Of a stretch of DNA of 64,000 nucleotides, positions 17,862 to 35,520 are shown piece by piece. Position 1 is the first letter of the stretch, and the number at the start of each line of letters is the position of its first letter. A program made the translations under genes and the position numbers. This DNA is from JACJWR01 sp963842975. GTDB lineage: Bacteria; Actinomycetota; Actinomycetes; S36-B12; UBA10799. The notes beneath the pieces were generated by a model, which ran no database searches, was not told the DNA's origin, and saw only the letters and a list, made by a program, of their open reading frames with translations. Location: positions 62,001-126,000 of the forward strand of contig CAWJIH010000009.1 in the NCBI GenBank assembly GCA_963842975.1, written 5' to 3'.

Positions 17862-18632
17862 GTGTCGACCGACGAGACCCCCACCGAGGTGGTGGCCGAC
17901 CCCACAACCGATGACGTATTCGACGTCGAGGTAGCGGAATCCAGCGACACCTCTGACGAGGTAGCGGAATCAGTTTCGGGATTCGAGGAGGAACCCGAGT
18001 CCGACGATGCTTTCCCGGGTGTGTCGGAGTTCCGCATGGTGCTCGACGACCTTCCCGGTGACTGGTTCCTCGTGCACACGTACTCCGGCTACGAGAAGCG
18101 CGTGAAGACCAACATCGAATCGGTCGTGAAGTCCCAAGATCTCGAAGACGACATCTTCGCCATTGAGGTGCCGGAGGAAACTGTCTGGGAGATCAAGCAG
18201 GGCCAGCGAAAGAAGGTCGAACGGCGCAAGTACCCAGGATACGTGCTGGTGCGGATGTACCTCACCGACGAAACCTGGTCAGCCGTGCGCAACACCCCGG
18301 CGGTCACCGGCTTCGTCGGTCAATCCGACACTCCCGTGCCACTCTCGCTCGACGAGGTGGAGAAGATGCTGGCGCCGGAGCCTGCCGAGGCTGAACCGGC
18401 AGCAGCGGCTGTAGGAGCGCAAGACGAAGGCCTCGTCGCCCCGGCGACGCCGCAAACTGAGATCGATCTGTCGCTGGGTGATTCCGTGACTGTGATCGAT
18501 GGCCCGTTCGCTACTCTGCATGCCACTATCTCCGAGATCAATATCGATGCCGGCAAGATCACCGGTCTGGTGGAGATCTTCGGCCGGGAAACACCGGTCG
18601 AGTTGAGTTTCAGCCAGATTCAGAAGAACTGA
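17862..18632 (+). CDS. nusG: transcription termination/antitermination factor NusG
   Basis: A protein of about 256 residues that binds RNA polymerase and links it to Rho or to ribosomal protein S10. An acidic extension of about 60 residues, usual in actinobacteria, precedes the NGN domain (DWFLVHTYSGYEKRVKTNIE, then WEIKQGQRKKVERRKYPGYV). A KOW motif follows near the C-terminus (GDSVTVIDGPFATLHATISE). A Pro/Ala-rich linker of about 35 residues separates the two. I chose GTG 17862, which has GAAAGGA 5 bases upstream; an in-frame ATG at 17841 lacks a site. Confidence 0.95.
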   Translation: MSTDETPTEVVADPTTDDVFDVEVAESSDTSDEVAESVSGFEEEPESDDAFPGVSEFRMVLDDLPGDWFLVHTYSGYEKRVKTNIESVVKSQDLEDDIFAIEVPEETVWEIKQGQRKKVERRKYPGYVLVRMYLTDETWSAVRNTPAVTGFVGQSDTPVPLSLDEVEKMLAPEPAEAEPAAAAVGAQDEGLVAPATPQTEIDLSLGDSVTVIDGPFATLHATISEINIDAGKITGLVEIFGRETPVELSFSQIQKN

Positions 18633-18660
18633 CCCACCCATCACAAGGAGTACCACCACC

Positions 18661-19089
18661 ATGGCCCCGAAGAAGAAAGTCGTCGGCCTCATCAAATTGC
18701 AGATCTCGGCCGGCGCTGCCAACCCCGCACCCCCGGTTGGTCCGGCGCTGGGTCAGCACGGCGTGAACATCATGGAGTTCTGCAAGGCCTACAACGCGGC
18801 GACGGAAGCCCAGCGCGGCCAGGTCGTTCCGGTCGAGATCACCGTCTACGAAGATCGCTCGTTCACTTTCGTGACCAAGACGCCGCCAGCTGCGAAGTTG
18901 GTGTTGAAGGCGGCAGGTCTGGAGAAGGGCGCCGCCAACCCGTTGAGCCCGGTTGGCAAGATCACCAAGGCGCAGGTGCGGGAGATCGCGGAAACGAAAC
19001 TCCCTGATCTGAACGCAAACGACGTTGAAGCCGCGATGAAAATCGTCGAGGGGACTGCCCGCTCCATGGGCGTCACCGTCGTCGAGTAG
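18661..19089 (+). CDS. rplK: 50S ribosomal protein L11
   Basis: A 142-residue protein of the GTPase-associated centre; it binds 23S rRNA helices 43/44 and is the thiostrepton target. The N-terminal Pro-rich segment NPAPPVGPALGQHGVNIMEF and the C-terminal rRNA-binding part TAKxMG-like (TARSMGV) are standard. The start ATG follows AAGGAG. It is 28 bases after nusG and, together with rplA, forms the L11 operon. Confidence 0.96.
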   Translation: MAPKKKVVGLIKLQISAGAANPAPPVGPALGQHGVNIMEFCKAYNAATEAQRGQVVPVEITVYEDRSFTFVTKTPPAAKLVLKAAGLEKGAANPLSPVGKITKAQVREIAETKLPDLNANDVEAAMKIVEGTARSMGVTVVE

Positions 19090-19271
19090 TTGACGGCCTC
19101 ACAGTGCACCACCGCCATCGACTACAGCTGTTGATGGCGCCCCGCTGCGGGCGCACCGAGCGCCCGTGGCAACCACTGAAGTGGAAGGGTCCGATCCGCT
19201 CGACATGACGGATTCGGGCTCGTTGGCACCACGCCGATCGCAGAGGTTGCGACGGAGAGAGGAAATTTCAC
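19090..19271. promoter_or_regulatory. rplK-rplA spacer with a stem-loop
   Basis: A 182-base spacer, long for this gene pair. A 10-base-pair stem (CGCCATCGAC / GTTGATGGCG, one G-U) closes a 7-base loop at 19113-19139, and no T run follows. A GAGAGAGG site precedes the rplA ATG. It could be a processing or L1-binding element, or nothing; no promoter is convincing. Confidence 0.3.
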
Positions 19272-19970
19272 ATGGCCCACGGAAAGGCCTACCGGCAAGC
19301 CGCGGAAAAGATCGACCGCACCGCGCAGTACCCGGTCGCCACCGCAATTGACATGATCAAGGCGTTCCCGCCAGGCAAGTTCGACCAGTCCATCGAGGTG
19401 AGCCTGCGACTCGGAGTTGATCCGCGTAAGGCAGACCAGATGGTGCGGGGCACGGTCAACCTGCCGGCAGGTACCGGCAAGACCGCGCGAGTGGTCGTTT
19501 TCGCCACTGGCGACAAGGCCGAAGCAGCCCGCGAGGCCGGCGCTGACTATGTCGGCAGCGACGACCTCCTCGAACGCATCAAGGGTGGTTGGCTGGACTT
19601 CGACTCCGTCGTCGCGACACCCGACCAGATGGGCAAAGTTGGCCAGCTCGGCCGCGTACTTGGCCCCCGTGGACTGATGCCCAACCCGAAGACCGGAACC
19701 GTGACGATGGATGCTGCCAAAGCAGTGTCCGAAATCAAGGGCGGAAAGATCGAGTTCCGCGTGGACAAGCATGGCAACTTGAGCTTCATCATCGGTAAGG
19801 CGTCGTTCTCGCAGGCGGATCTACTGGCGAACTTTCGGGCCGCTATTGATGAGGTCAACCGGCTCAAGCCATCGGCGTCCAAGGGACGCTACATCCGGAA
19901 GGCGACCATGTCGGCAACCATGGGTCCCGGCATCCCGATCGACAGCGCGAGGATAGACGCCGAGTCCTGA
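19272..19970 (+). CDS. rplA: 50S ribosomal protein L1
   Basis: A 232-residue protein of the L1 stalk, which helps release the E-site tRNA and in many bacteria represses its own operon. The signature GKVGQLGRVLGPRGLMPNPK (residues 120-139) and the RNA-binding KGGKIEFRVDKHG are intact, and the length is usual. It lies downstream of rplK after a 182-base spacer. A long perfect stem-loop starts 7 bases after its stop. Confidence 0.96.
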   Translation: MAHGKAYRQAAEKIDRTAQYPVATAIDMIKAFPPGKFDQSIEVSLRLGVDPRKADQMVRGTVNLPAGTGKTARVVVFATGDKAEAAREAGADYVGSDDLLERIKGGWLDFDSVVATPDQMGKVGQLGRVLGPRGLMPNPKTGTVTMDAAKAVSEIKGGKIEFRVDKHGNLSFIIGKASFSQADLLANFRAAIDEVNRLKPSASKGRYIRKATMSATMGPGIPIDSARIDAES

Positions 19971-19976
19971 CTCGCT

Positions 19977-20018
19977 TAGGTGACGCCCCGGTGGCTGCAA
20001 CTTTCGGGGCGTCACCTA
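19977..20018 (+). terminator. stem-loop after rplA (terminator-like, no U run)
   Basis: Perfect 14-base arms, TAGGTGACGCCCCG (19977-19990) and CGGGGCGTCACCTA (20005-20018), enclose a 14-base loop 7 bases after the rplA stop. No T run follows, so it may terminate the L11 operon in the U-tract-free manner seen in actinobacteria, or serve as an mRNA end-protecting hairpin. Confidence 0.6.
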
Positions 20019-20222
20019 GCATTACTCTCACCAAAGACCGCCGGTCGCATCTGTAGAGGGTGCGGTAAAGCCCGTGAACCACACGAATGGGCGCCGACGC
20101 AGGTGCCACCACGCGAGACAGCCAATGTGCAGTCATGTGAACCCCGGTGCCCTGCGCCGGGGTTCTTTTTATGTGTGCTTGACGGTGCGGTGGCACCACT
20201 GGATGGAAGGAGCCATATCGAT
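20019..20222 (+). promoter_or_regulatory. rplJL leader (L10-leader type) with attenuator
   Basis: A 204-base untranslated leader before rplJ. The stretch around 20060-20110 (GGTAAAGCCC, GACGCAGGTG) resembles the L10 leader RNA to which the L10-L12 complex binds. It is followed by a canonical intrinsic terminator at 20140-20170: an 11-base-pair GC-rich stem with one G-U pair and a 3-base loop, then CTTTTT. The terminator stops 52 bases before the rplJ ATG, so it must be an attenuator: free L10 would favour termination. The conserved leader fold is inferred from position and short motifs; the terminator itself is seen directly. Confidence 0.65.
20140..20170 (+). terminator. intrinsic terminator inside the rplJ leader
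   Basis: Arms AACCCCGGTGC and GCGCCGGGGTT enclose a 3-base loop, followed directly by C and five Ts. It is one of the two clear intrinsic terminators with a U run in the window, and the only one placed upstream of its operon, which marks it as an attenuator. Confidence 0.85.
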
Positions 20223-20810
20223 ATGGCGCAGAACACGAAGGCGGCAGTCGTCGCCGAACTCGCGGAGTCGATGCGCACGTCGCAGGCGACCGTGCTCACC
20301 GAGTACCGCGGCCTCACAGTGGCGCAGATGAAAGAACTGCGACGCTCGCTGGCGGGTACCGCCCAGTACACGGTCGTGAAGAACACCCTGACCAAGATCG
20401 CGGCTAAGGATGCCGGCATCGAGGGACTCGACGAATTGCTCGTCGGCCCGAGTGCGGTGGCCTTTGTCGAGGGCGACCCGGTCGAGGCAGCAAAAGGTTT
20501 GCGCACTTTCGCCAAGGCCAACCCCGCCCTGGTGATCAAGGGCGGCGTGATGGACGGCCGGGTTCTCTCCGCGGGCGACATCGCAAAGCTGGCGGATCTG
20601 GAGTCCCGCGAGGTGCTGCTGTCGAAGATGGCTGGCGCAATGAAGGCTTCCATGTCCGGCGCGGCATCGCTGTTCGTTGCCCCGCTTGCCCAGACCGCAC
20701 GCCTGGTGGAGGCGCTGCGGGTGAAGGTGGAAGAACAGCAGGGTCCCGAAGCCGCGGAACCAGCAGATTCGCCCGCGGCGGCTTCCGAGTCGGAAACCAC
20801 CGAAGACTAG
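20223..20810 (+). CDS. rplJ: 50S ribosomal protein L10
   Basis: A 195-residue stalk base protein that anchors L7/L12 dimers and binds 23S rRNA. The N-terminal rRNA-binding domain contains TVLTEYRGLTVAQMKELRRS and VVKNTLTKIA. The C-terminal helix that holds L12 dimers is followed by an acidic Ala/Glu/Ser tail. The ATG at 20223 follows GGAAGGAG; open frame extends upstream through the leader but has no homology. It forms an operon with rplL. Confidence 0.96.
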   Translation: MAQNTKAAVVAELAESMRTSQATVLTEYRGLTVAQMKELRRSLAGTAQYTVVKNTLTKIAAKDAGIEGLDELLVGPSAVAFVEGDPVEAAKGLRTFAKANPALVIKGGVMDGRVLSAGDIAKLADLESREVLLSKMAGAMKASMSGAASLFVAPLAQTARLVEALRVKVEEQQGPEAAEPADSPAAASESETTED

Positions 20811-20883
20811 GGCCAAGGCCCACCCAACCAACGGTGGCCCCGAGCCCGGGGGCGCTGACAACATCGAGAAAGGAACGCCCATC

Positions 20884-21276
20884 ATGGCGAAGATGACCAA
20901 CGACGAACTGCTTGACGCGTTCAAGGAAATGACCCTGATCGAACTCTCCGAGTTCGTGAAGTTGTTCGAAGAGACCTTCGAGGTGACCGCTGCCGCGCCG
21001 GTGGCGATGGCCGCTGCCCCGGCTGCCGGTGGCGCCGGTGGCGAAGCCGCCGCGGAGGAGGAGAAGGACGAATTCGACGTCATCCTGGAAGGTGCCGGCG
21101 AGAAGAAGATCCAGGTCATCAAGGAGGTGCGCGCGCTCACCAGCCTCGGCCTGAAGGAGGCCAAGGACCTCGTGGAGTCCGCGCCCAAGCCGGTGCTGGA
21201 GAAGGTCAACAAGGAGGCCGCTGAGAAGGCCAAGGAGGCCCTCGAGGGTGCTGGCGCCAGCGTCTCGCTGAAGTAG
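20884..21276 (+). CDS. rplL: 50S ribosomal protein L7/L12
   Basis: A 130-residue stalk protein, present as several dimers, that recruits translation factors. The N-terminal dimerisation helix (ELLDAFKEMTLIELSEFVKL) is followed by an Ala/Gly-rich hinge. The factor-binding C-terminal domain contains EFDVILEGAGEKKIQVIKEV and GLKEAKDLVESAPK. It starts 73 bases after rplJ with an AGAAAGGA site and is followed by a strong terminator. Confidence 0.97.
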   Translation: MAKMTNDELLDAFKEMTLIELSEFVKLFEETFEVTAAAPVAMAAAPAAGGAGGEAAAEEEKDEFDVILEGAGEKKIQVIKEVRALTSLGLKEAKDLVESAPKPVLEKVNKEAAEKAKEALEGAGASVSLK

Positions 21277-21301
21277 TACCGAACTCGTTCGTCCCAGATT
21301 C

Positions 21302-21351
21302 AACGACTTGGGCCGGATCCCCGCCAACGGGGGTCCGGCCCAAGTCGTTTT
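21302..21351 (+). terminator. terminator of the rplJL operon
   Basis: A 22-base-pair stem (21302-21323 with 21328-21349, one G-U pair) encloses the 4-base loop CCAA, 25 bases after the rplL stop. The final Ts of CGTTTT are partly within the stem. Its length and placement between rplL and rpoB suggest partial termination that sets the ratio of L12 to RNA polymerase. Confidence 0.85.
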
Positions 21352-21632
21352 CCGTCTCACTAGGACCGCGTCCCGGCACAGCACGGTGACTGTCGGTTTT
21401 CCACACGCCGTCGAAGAGGCTTGCCTGTTGGTGAGCCACCCGCGTACTCTCGTCAGTTGAGCCACCCACTGTCGCGCATTCGGCGGGCGTCGGCTATCGT
21501 TGGTCCTTGCGCCCACCCCACTCCGACAACATCCGCATTGCCATGCCTATCTCCCCTGTCCGGGAGATGTCCGGATTCGTCCGGTTCCGGTGTGGGCGAT
21601 GACGAGAGTTCCGCCCCTTGGAAGGATCCCTC
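21352..21632 (+). promoter_or_regulatory. rpoBC upstream region with candidate promoter
   Basis: This gap between the rplL terminator and rpoB is 281 bases long. A candidate sigma-A promoter is TTGCCT (21421-21426), an 18-base spacer, and TACTCT (21445-21450), about 180 bases upstream of the rpoB start. The remaining leader contains short inverted repeats around CTCCCCTGTCCGGGAG (21551-21566) but no open frame with homology. A GGAAGGA ribosome-binding site lies at 21620-21626. Confidence 0.4.
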
Positions 21633-25124
<3,492 letters not shown>

Positions 25125-25213
25125 TGCGTCGTGGCCCGGGTGCGACAGTGCCCGGGCCGCTCAACCCCAACCACCCAGATACTTCCGAGTCACCGACGCG
25201 AAGGAACAAACGA

Positions 25214-29116
<3,903 letters not shown>

Positions 29117-29159
29117 TGTGACCGACTCGTGCACCCCGGGTGCATGAGTAGTGCGACCA

Positions 29160-29197
29160 CGGCGGCGGTGTCACCAGCAATGGTGACGCCGCCGCCG
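29160..29197 (+). terminator. stem-loop terminator after rpoC
   Basis: Sixteen-base arms, CGGCGGCGGTGTCACC (29160-29175) and GGTGACGCCGCCGCCG (29182-29197, one G-U), enclose a 6-base loop 43 bases after the rpoC stop. No U run follows, which is common for GC-rich actinobacterial terminators. Confidence 0.7.
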
Positions 29198-29259
29198 ACG
29201 TCGTGATGGGGCATGATGGAGCGTGTGATGCGCTCGAGGTGCGTCGAAGGAGGCAGGCC

Positions 29260-29798
29260 GTGAGTGACCAGCAGACCCCGTCCAGTGACCCCGGGCCGAC
29301 ACCGGACCAACCAGCGCCGGCCGAGGCCGGCACGCCACCAGCACCTGCGGCGCCGCAGCCAGTGCAGCCTCCGCAGCCCGCTCAACCCCGCTGCCGGCCT
29401 GGCCGCAGGGAGTTCCCCCCGGAGGGTACGGTCAAGCGCCGCCTGCCCCATACGCGCAGCAGTGGGCACCAAGCGCCTACGGCCAAGTCCAGCAGCGTCC
29501 CCAGGCGAGCAGCAATGCCATTGTGGCCCTCGTCCTGGCCATCGTCGCCTGGGTTGCGGTTCCGGTCATTCCGGCGATCGTGGCGCTGGTGCTGGCGCAC
29601 AAAGCGACGAAAGAGATTGAAGCTAGCAACGGTTGGCTGACCGGCAGTGGCATGGCACTGGCAGCGAAGATCATCTCTTGGATCAACATTGCGTTCTTCG
29701 TGCTGGTCGGGATCTTTGTGGCATTCATCTTCGTCGTGATTCTGGCGAGTGGTTCGATCGAGCCAACGACCGTTCCAACGAGCGATTTCGGAACCTGA
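29260..29798 (+). pseudogene. Pro/Gln-rich DUF4190-type membrane protein, one -1 frameshift
   Basis: Starting at GTG 29260 after GAAGGAGGC, the frame encodes a Pro/Ala/Gln-rich N-terminus as far as QPAQP. The matching continuation (LPAWPQGVPPGGYGQAPPAP, then the membrane domain from about 29510) is in another frame. Adding one C to the CCCC run at 29386-29389 restores a single 179-residue protein: a proline-rich cytoplasmic tail, then two transmembrane helices (about IVALVLAIVAWVAVPVIPAI and AKIISWINIAFFVLVGIFVA) flanking HKATKEIEASNGWLTGSG, a pattern typical of DUF4190. This family is unstudied but widespread in actinobacteria. The indel may be a sequence error in a homopolymer rather than true decay. 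Confidence 0.75.
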
Positions 29799-30131
29799 AC
29801 GGGCTCCAGATTCGCCAGTTCCTAGGCGGGGTGACAGGCATCACGTCCGCAGAGCGCCCACCCGCCTTCCACCACCGGGGTCACCTGGGCTAGTCTTAGG
29901 GATGCGTGCTCGGAAAGCCTCGAGCGCAGCCGGCCTCACGGGTGTCTCGATAGCAGACGCCGGTGGGCACCGAGTCCGCATCGCGGGCCGACAACCCGGC
30001 GTCACCGTTCCTCAAATCGGTCAGTCGATGCGAATGTCCTTCGCACTCGACACGCCCGACCGCGGGGGTCGGGGCTTCGAGGCTGACGAACACATCCAAA
30101 CCACACGTCTCAACACCACATCGGAGTGCAG
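29799..30131 (+). promoter_or_regulatory. upstream region of the str operon
   Basis: A 333-base gap before rpsL with no supported gene. A weak candidate promoter is TTCCAC (29867-29872), an 18-base spacer, and TAGTCT (29891-29896). The remaining 235 bases would be an untranslated leader. GGAG at 30123-30126 serves the rpsL GTG. I see no terminator or convincing riboswitch in it. Confidence 0.35.
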
Positions 30132-30506
30132 GTGCCCACCATCCAGCAACTGGTCCGCAAGGGCCGGCAGGACAAGGTCTCGAAAAACAAGACCCCTGCG
30201 TTGAAGGGAAGCCCCCAGCGCCGCGGGGTGTGCACTCGCGTGTACACCACCACGCCGAAGAAGCCGAACTCGGCGCTGCGCAAGGTTGCTCGTGTTCGAC
30301 TCACAAGCCAAATCGAAGTCACCGCCTACATCCCTGGCGTTGGCCACAACTTGCAGGAACACTCCATCGTGCTCGTTCGCGGCGGTCGTGTGAAGGACCT
30401 TCCTGGCGTTCGATACAAGATCATCCGCGGAGCCCTCGACACCCAAGGTGTGAAGAACCGCAAGCAAGCACGTTCGCGTTACGGTGCGAAGAAGGAGAAG
30501 AGCTGA
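30132..30506 (+). CDS. rpsL: 30S ribosomal protein S12
   Basis: A 124-residue decoding-centre protein. TPKKPNSALRKVARVRL and VRGGRVKDLPGVRY are intact, with Lys43 and Lys88, so both sites where streptomycin-resistance changes arise are wild type. The Asp89 that carries beta-methylthiolation in some bacteria is present. I chose GTG 30132 to give the universal PTIQQL start, with GGAG 5 bases upstream. Its stop overlaps the rpsG ATG by one base. Confidence 0.97.
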   Translation: MPTIQQLVRKGRQDKVSKNKTPALKGSPQRRGVCTRVYTTTPKKPNSALRKVARVRLTSQIEVTAYIPGVGHNLQEHSIVLVRGGRVKDLPGVRYKIIRGALDTQGVKNRKQARSRYGAKKEKS

Positions 30507-30976
30507 TGCCGCGCAAAGGCCCCGCTCCCAAGCGCGTTGTGGTCACCGACCCGGTGTACAACTCGCAGTTGGTGACGCAACTGGTGAACAAGGTGCTGCT
30601 GGACGGTAAGAAGTCCACCGCGGAGCGCATCGTCTACGGTGCCCTCGAAGGTTGCCGGGAGAAGACCGGTACCGACCCGGTTGCGACCCTCAAGCGGGCA
30701 GTCGACAACGTCAAGCCCAGCCTCGAGGTGCGCAGCCGTCGAGTTGGTGGCGCGACGTACCAGGTTCCGGTTGAGGTCCGTCCAGGTCGCAGCACCACGT
30801 TGGCGCTGCGCTGGCTGATCCAGTACTCACGCGCCCGTCGCGAGAAGACCATGACCGAGCGGCTCATGAATGAGATTCTCGACGCGAGCAACGGCCTTGG
30901 TGCCAGCGTCAAGAAGCGCGAAGACACCCACAAGATGGCCGAAGCCAACAAGGCCTTCGCCCATTACCGCTGGTAA
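30506..30976 (+). CDS. rpsG: 30S ribosomal protein S7
   Basis: A 156-residue primary 16S rRNA-binding protein that nucleates assembly of the 30S head. It begins MPRKGPAPKR and contains VDNVKPSLEVRSRRVGGATYQVPVEV. The ATG at 30506 shares its first base with the rpsL stop. Open frame continues far upstream in this phase through rpsL but has no homology there. fusA follows 44 bases later. Confidence 0.97.
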   Translation: MPRKGPAPKRVVVTDPVYNSQLVTQLVNKVLLDGKKSTAERIVYGALEGCREKTGTDPVATLKRAVDNVKPSLEVRSRRVGGATYQVPVEVRPGRSTTLALRWLIQYSRARREKTMTERLMNEILDASNGLGASVKKREDTHKMAEANKAFAHYRW

Positions 30977-31020
30977 CCCCGGCCCCGGCAAAACCCCACC
31001 ACGAGAGCAACGGAGTAAAC

Positions 31021-33132
<2,112 letters not shown>

Positions 33133-33258
33133 AATCCTCGCGCCTGGTGGCGCACACCGCGTCACCAACAAGAAGGCACAACCCAACAACCAAGTAAGGG
33201 CCACAATCTTCCGATTGGCGGAGGACGGCCGAATTCTAGAGGTCTAGGAGGACCCGAA

Positions 33259-34452
33259 GTGGCGAAGGCGAAGTTCGAGCGGACTAAGCCGCACGTCAAC
33301 ATCGGCACCATTGGTCACATCGACCACGGGAAGACGACGCTCACGGCGGCGATTACCAAGGTGCTGCATGACGCGTATCCCGAAGTGAACCCGTTCACAC
33401 CGTTTGACATGATCGACAAGGCGCCGGAAGAGCGTCAGCGCGGTATCACCATTTCGATCGCGCACGTCGAATATCAGACGGAGAACCGGCACTACGCCCA
33501 CGTTGACTGCCCCGGTCACGCTGACTACATCAAGAACATGATCACCGGTGCGGCCCAGATGGATGGGGCGATCCTGGTGGTGGCTGCGACCGATGGTCCA
33601 ATGCCGCAGACCAAGGAGCACGTGCTGCTCGCCCGCCAGGTGGGTGTGCCCAGCATCGTAGTGGCCTTGAACAAGTGCGACATGGTCGACGACGAGGAGC
33701 TCATCGAGCTCGTCGAGATGGAGGTTCGGGAGCTGCTGAGCAGCTACGAATTCCCCGGCGACGACCTTCCCGTCGTGCAGGTCTCGGCACTGAAGGCACT
33801 CGAAGGCGACGCTGAGTACGCGGAGAAAATCCTCGAGCTCATGTCCGCCGTCGACGAGTTCATCCCGACTCCGGAGCGCGAGATCGACAAGCCGTTCCTG
33901 ATGCCGGTGGAAGACGTCTTCACCATCACCGGTCGTGGCACCGTGGTGACTGGTCGCATCGAGCGCGGCATCGTCAAGGTGAACGAGGAGGTCGAGCTGG
34001 TCGGGATTCGTCCGGACAAGCAGAAGACCACCGTGACCGGCGTGGAAATGTTCCGCAAGCTGCTCGACGAGGGTCAGGCCGGCGAAAACGTGGGTCTGCT
34101 GCTCCGCGGCACGAAGCGGGAAGATGTCGAGCGCGGCATGGTCGTGGTGAAGCCCGGCTCCACCACTCCGCACACTGACTTCGAAGCTCAGGTCTACATC
34201 CTGAGCAAGGACGAGGGCGGCCGGCACACGCCGTTCTTCAACAACTACCGTCCGCAGTTCTACTTCCGGACCACTGACGTGACCGGCGTGGTAACGCTGC
34301 CGGAAGGCACCGAAATGGTCATGCCCGGTGACAACACCGACATGTCGGTGGAGCTCATCCAGCCGATCGCCATGGAAGACGGACTGCGGTTCGCGATCCG
34401 CGAAGGCGGTCGTACCGTCGGCGCCGGCCGAGTCACCAAGATCCTCAAGTAG
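33259..34452 (+). CDS. tuf: elongation factor Tu
   Basis: A 397-residue GTPase that delivers aminoacyl-tRNA to the ribosome. It carries GHIDHGKTTLT, RGITISIAHVEY, DCPGHADY and NKCD, and ends in VGAGRVTKILK. The elfamycin-binding interface looks ordinary. The GTG start follows AGGAGG. This is the str-operon copy; whether a second tuf exists elsewhere cannot be told. A stem-loop separates it from rpsJ. Confidence 0.97.
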   Translation: MAKAKFERTKPHVNIGTIGHIDHGKTTLTAAITKVLHDAYPEVNPFTPFDMIDKAPEERQRGITISIAHVEYQTENRHYAHVDCPGHADYIKNMITGAAQMDGAILVVAATDGPMPQTKEHVLLARQVGVPSIVVALNKCDMVDDEELIELVEMEVRELLSSYEFPGDDLPVVQVSALKALEGDAEYAEKILELMSAVDEFIPTPEREIDKPFLMPVEDVFTITGRGTVVTGRIERGIVKVNEEVELVGIRPDKQKTTVTGVEMFRKLLDEGQAGENVGLLLRGTKREDVERGMVVVKPGSTTPHTDFEAQVYILSKDEGGRHTPFFNNYRPQFYFRTTDVTGVVTLPEGTEMVMPGDNTDMSVELIQPIAMEDGLRFAIREGGRTVGAGRVTKILK

Positions 34453-34465
34453 TACCCATCGGGTT

Positions 34466-34500
34466 CAGTCCCCGTCGGTGCCATCAACCGACGGGGACTG
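34466..34500 (+). terminator. stem-loop between tuf and rpsJ
   Basis: Perfect 14-base arms, CAGTCCCCGTCGGT (34466-34479) and ACCGACGGGGACTG (34487-34500), enclose a 7-base loop 13 bases after the tuf stop. No U run follows. It probably ends the str operon, wholly or in part, before the S10 cluster. Confidence 0.7.
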
Positions 34501-34555
34501 TCCCCGCCCGAACCCATAATCATCAGCGGCACTAGGAAGCGAAGGAAATAGCCAC

Positions 34556-34864
34556 ATGGCGGGACAGAAGATCCGCATTCGGCTCAAGGCCTACGACCAC
34601 GAGGTCATTGACTCGTCGGCTCGAAAGATCGTCGAGACCGTGACCCGAACCGGCGCGCAGGTCAAGGGACCGGTGCCGCTGCCGACCGAGAAGAACGTGT
34701 ACTGCGTTATCCGCTCGCCACACAAGTACAAGGACAGCCGCGAGCACTTCGAGATGCGCACACACAAACGACTCATCGACATCCTTGAGCCGACGCCCAA
34801 GACAGTTGATTCGCTGATGCGTCTCGACCTCCCCGCGGGCGTCGACATCGAGATCAAGTTGTAA
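34556..34864 (+). CDS. rpsJ: 30S ribosomal protein S10
   Basis: A 102-residue protein of the 30S head that also acts as NusE, binding NusG and NusB to couple transcription and translation. KIRIRLKAYDHEVIDSSARK and the loop region SPHKYKDSREHFEMRTHKR are conserved. It heads the S10 operon, 10 bases before rplC. No E. coli-style L4-responsive leader was recognised in the 55 bases before it. Confidence 0.97.
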   Translation: MAGQKIRIRLKAYDHEVIDSSARKIVETVTRTGAQVKGPVPLPTEKNVYCVIRSPHKYKDSREHFEMRTHKRLIDILEPTPKTVDSLMRLDLPAGVDIEIKL

Positions 34865-34874
34865 GGACTTTCAC

Positions 34875-35519
34875 GTGACTGAGCAACGCAAGGGCATCCT
34901 GGGCACCAAGCTCGGCATGACCCAGGTGTGGGATGAGTCAAACCGGGTAGTACCGGTGACAGTCATCGCCGCAGGGCCGTGTGTGGTAACCCAAATCCGC
35001 ACCCCGGAGACCGATGGCTACGACGCCGTGCAGCTGGGCTATGGGCAAGTGGACCCACGTCGGGTGACCAAGCCCGAGATTGGCCACTTTGCCAAGTCCG
35101 GCGTGGCACCCCAGCGGTACCTCATCGAATTGCGCACCGACGACGCAGCGACCTATGAGTTGGGCCAGACCATCACCGCCGAGACGTTCGAAGCTGGGCA
35201 GAAGGTGGACGTCACCGGCACCACCAAAGGCAAGGGTTATGCCGGTGTGATGAAGCGCCACGGCTTCCACGGTCTGCGCGCCTCACACGGTGTGCAGCGC
35301 AAGCACCGCTCGCCCGGCTCGATCGGTGGCTGCGCCACGCCAGGTCGGGTATTCAAGGGCGTGCGCATGGCTGGCCGAATGGGGAACGAGCGCCACACCA
35401 CCCAGAACCTCAAGATCCAGGCGATCGACACCGAGCGCGGCTACATCCTGGTTCGCGGTGCCGTCCCCGGCCCGCGCGGCAGCATCGTGTTCGTGCGCTC
35501 CGCCGCGAAGGGGGCTTGA
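34875..35519 (+). CDS. rplC: 50S ribosomal protein L3
   Basis: A 214-residue early-assembly protein whose long loop reaches the peptidyl-transferase centre. GILGTKLGMTQVWDE at the start and HGFHGLRASHGVQRKHRSPG are conserved, including the Gln in the loop methylated in some bacteria. GTG start after AAGGAC. The rplD ATG comes 1 base after its stop. Confidence 0.97.
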   Translation: MTEQRKGILGTKLGMTQVWDESNRVVPVTVIAAGPCVVTQIRTPETDGYDAVQLGYGQVDPRRVTKPEIGHFAKSGVAPQRYLIELRTDDAATYELGQTITAETFEAGQKVDVTGTTKGKGYAGVMKRHGFHGLRASHGVQRKHRSPGSIGGCATPGRVFKGVRMAGRMGNERHTTQNLKIQAIDTERGYILVRGAVPGPRGSIVFVRSAAKGA

Positions 35520-35520
35520 C

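Noticed and set aside
20140..20170. Terminator of rplA
   Set aside because: It is 170 bases past rplA, which already has its own stem-loop, and it sits in the rplJ leader, so attenuation fits better.
29963..30505. In-frame upstream extension of rpsG across rpsL
   Set aside because: S7 homology begins exactly at ATG 30506; the extension runs out of frame through rpsL and is not conserved.
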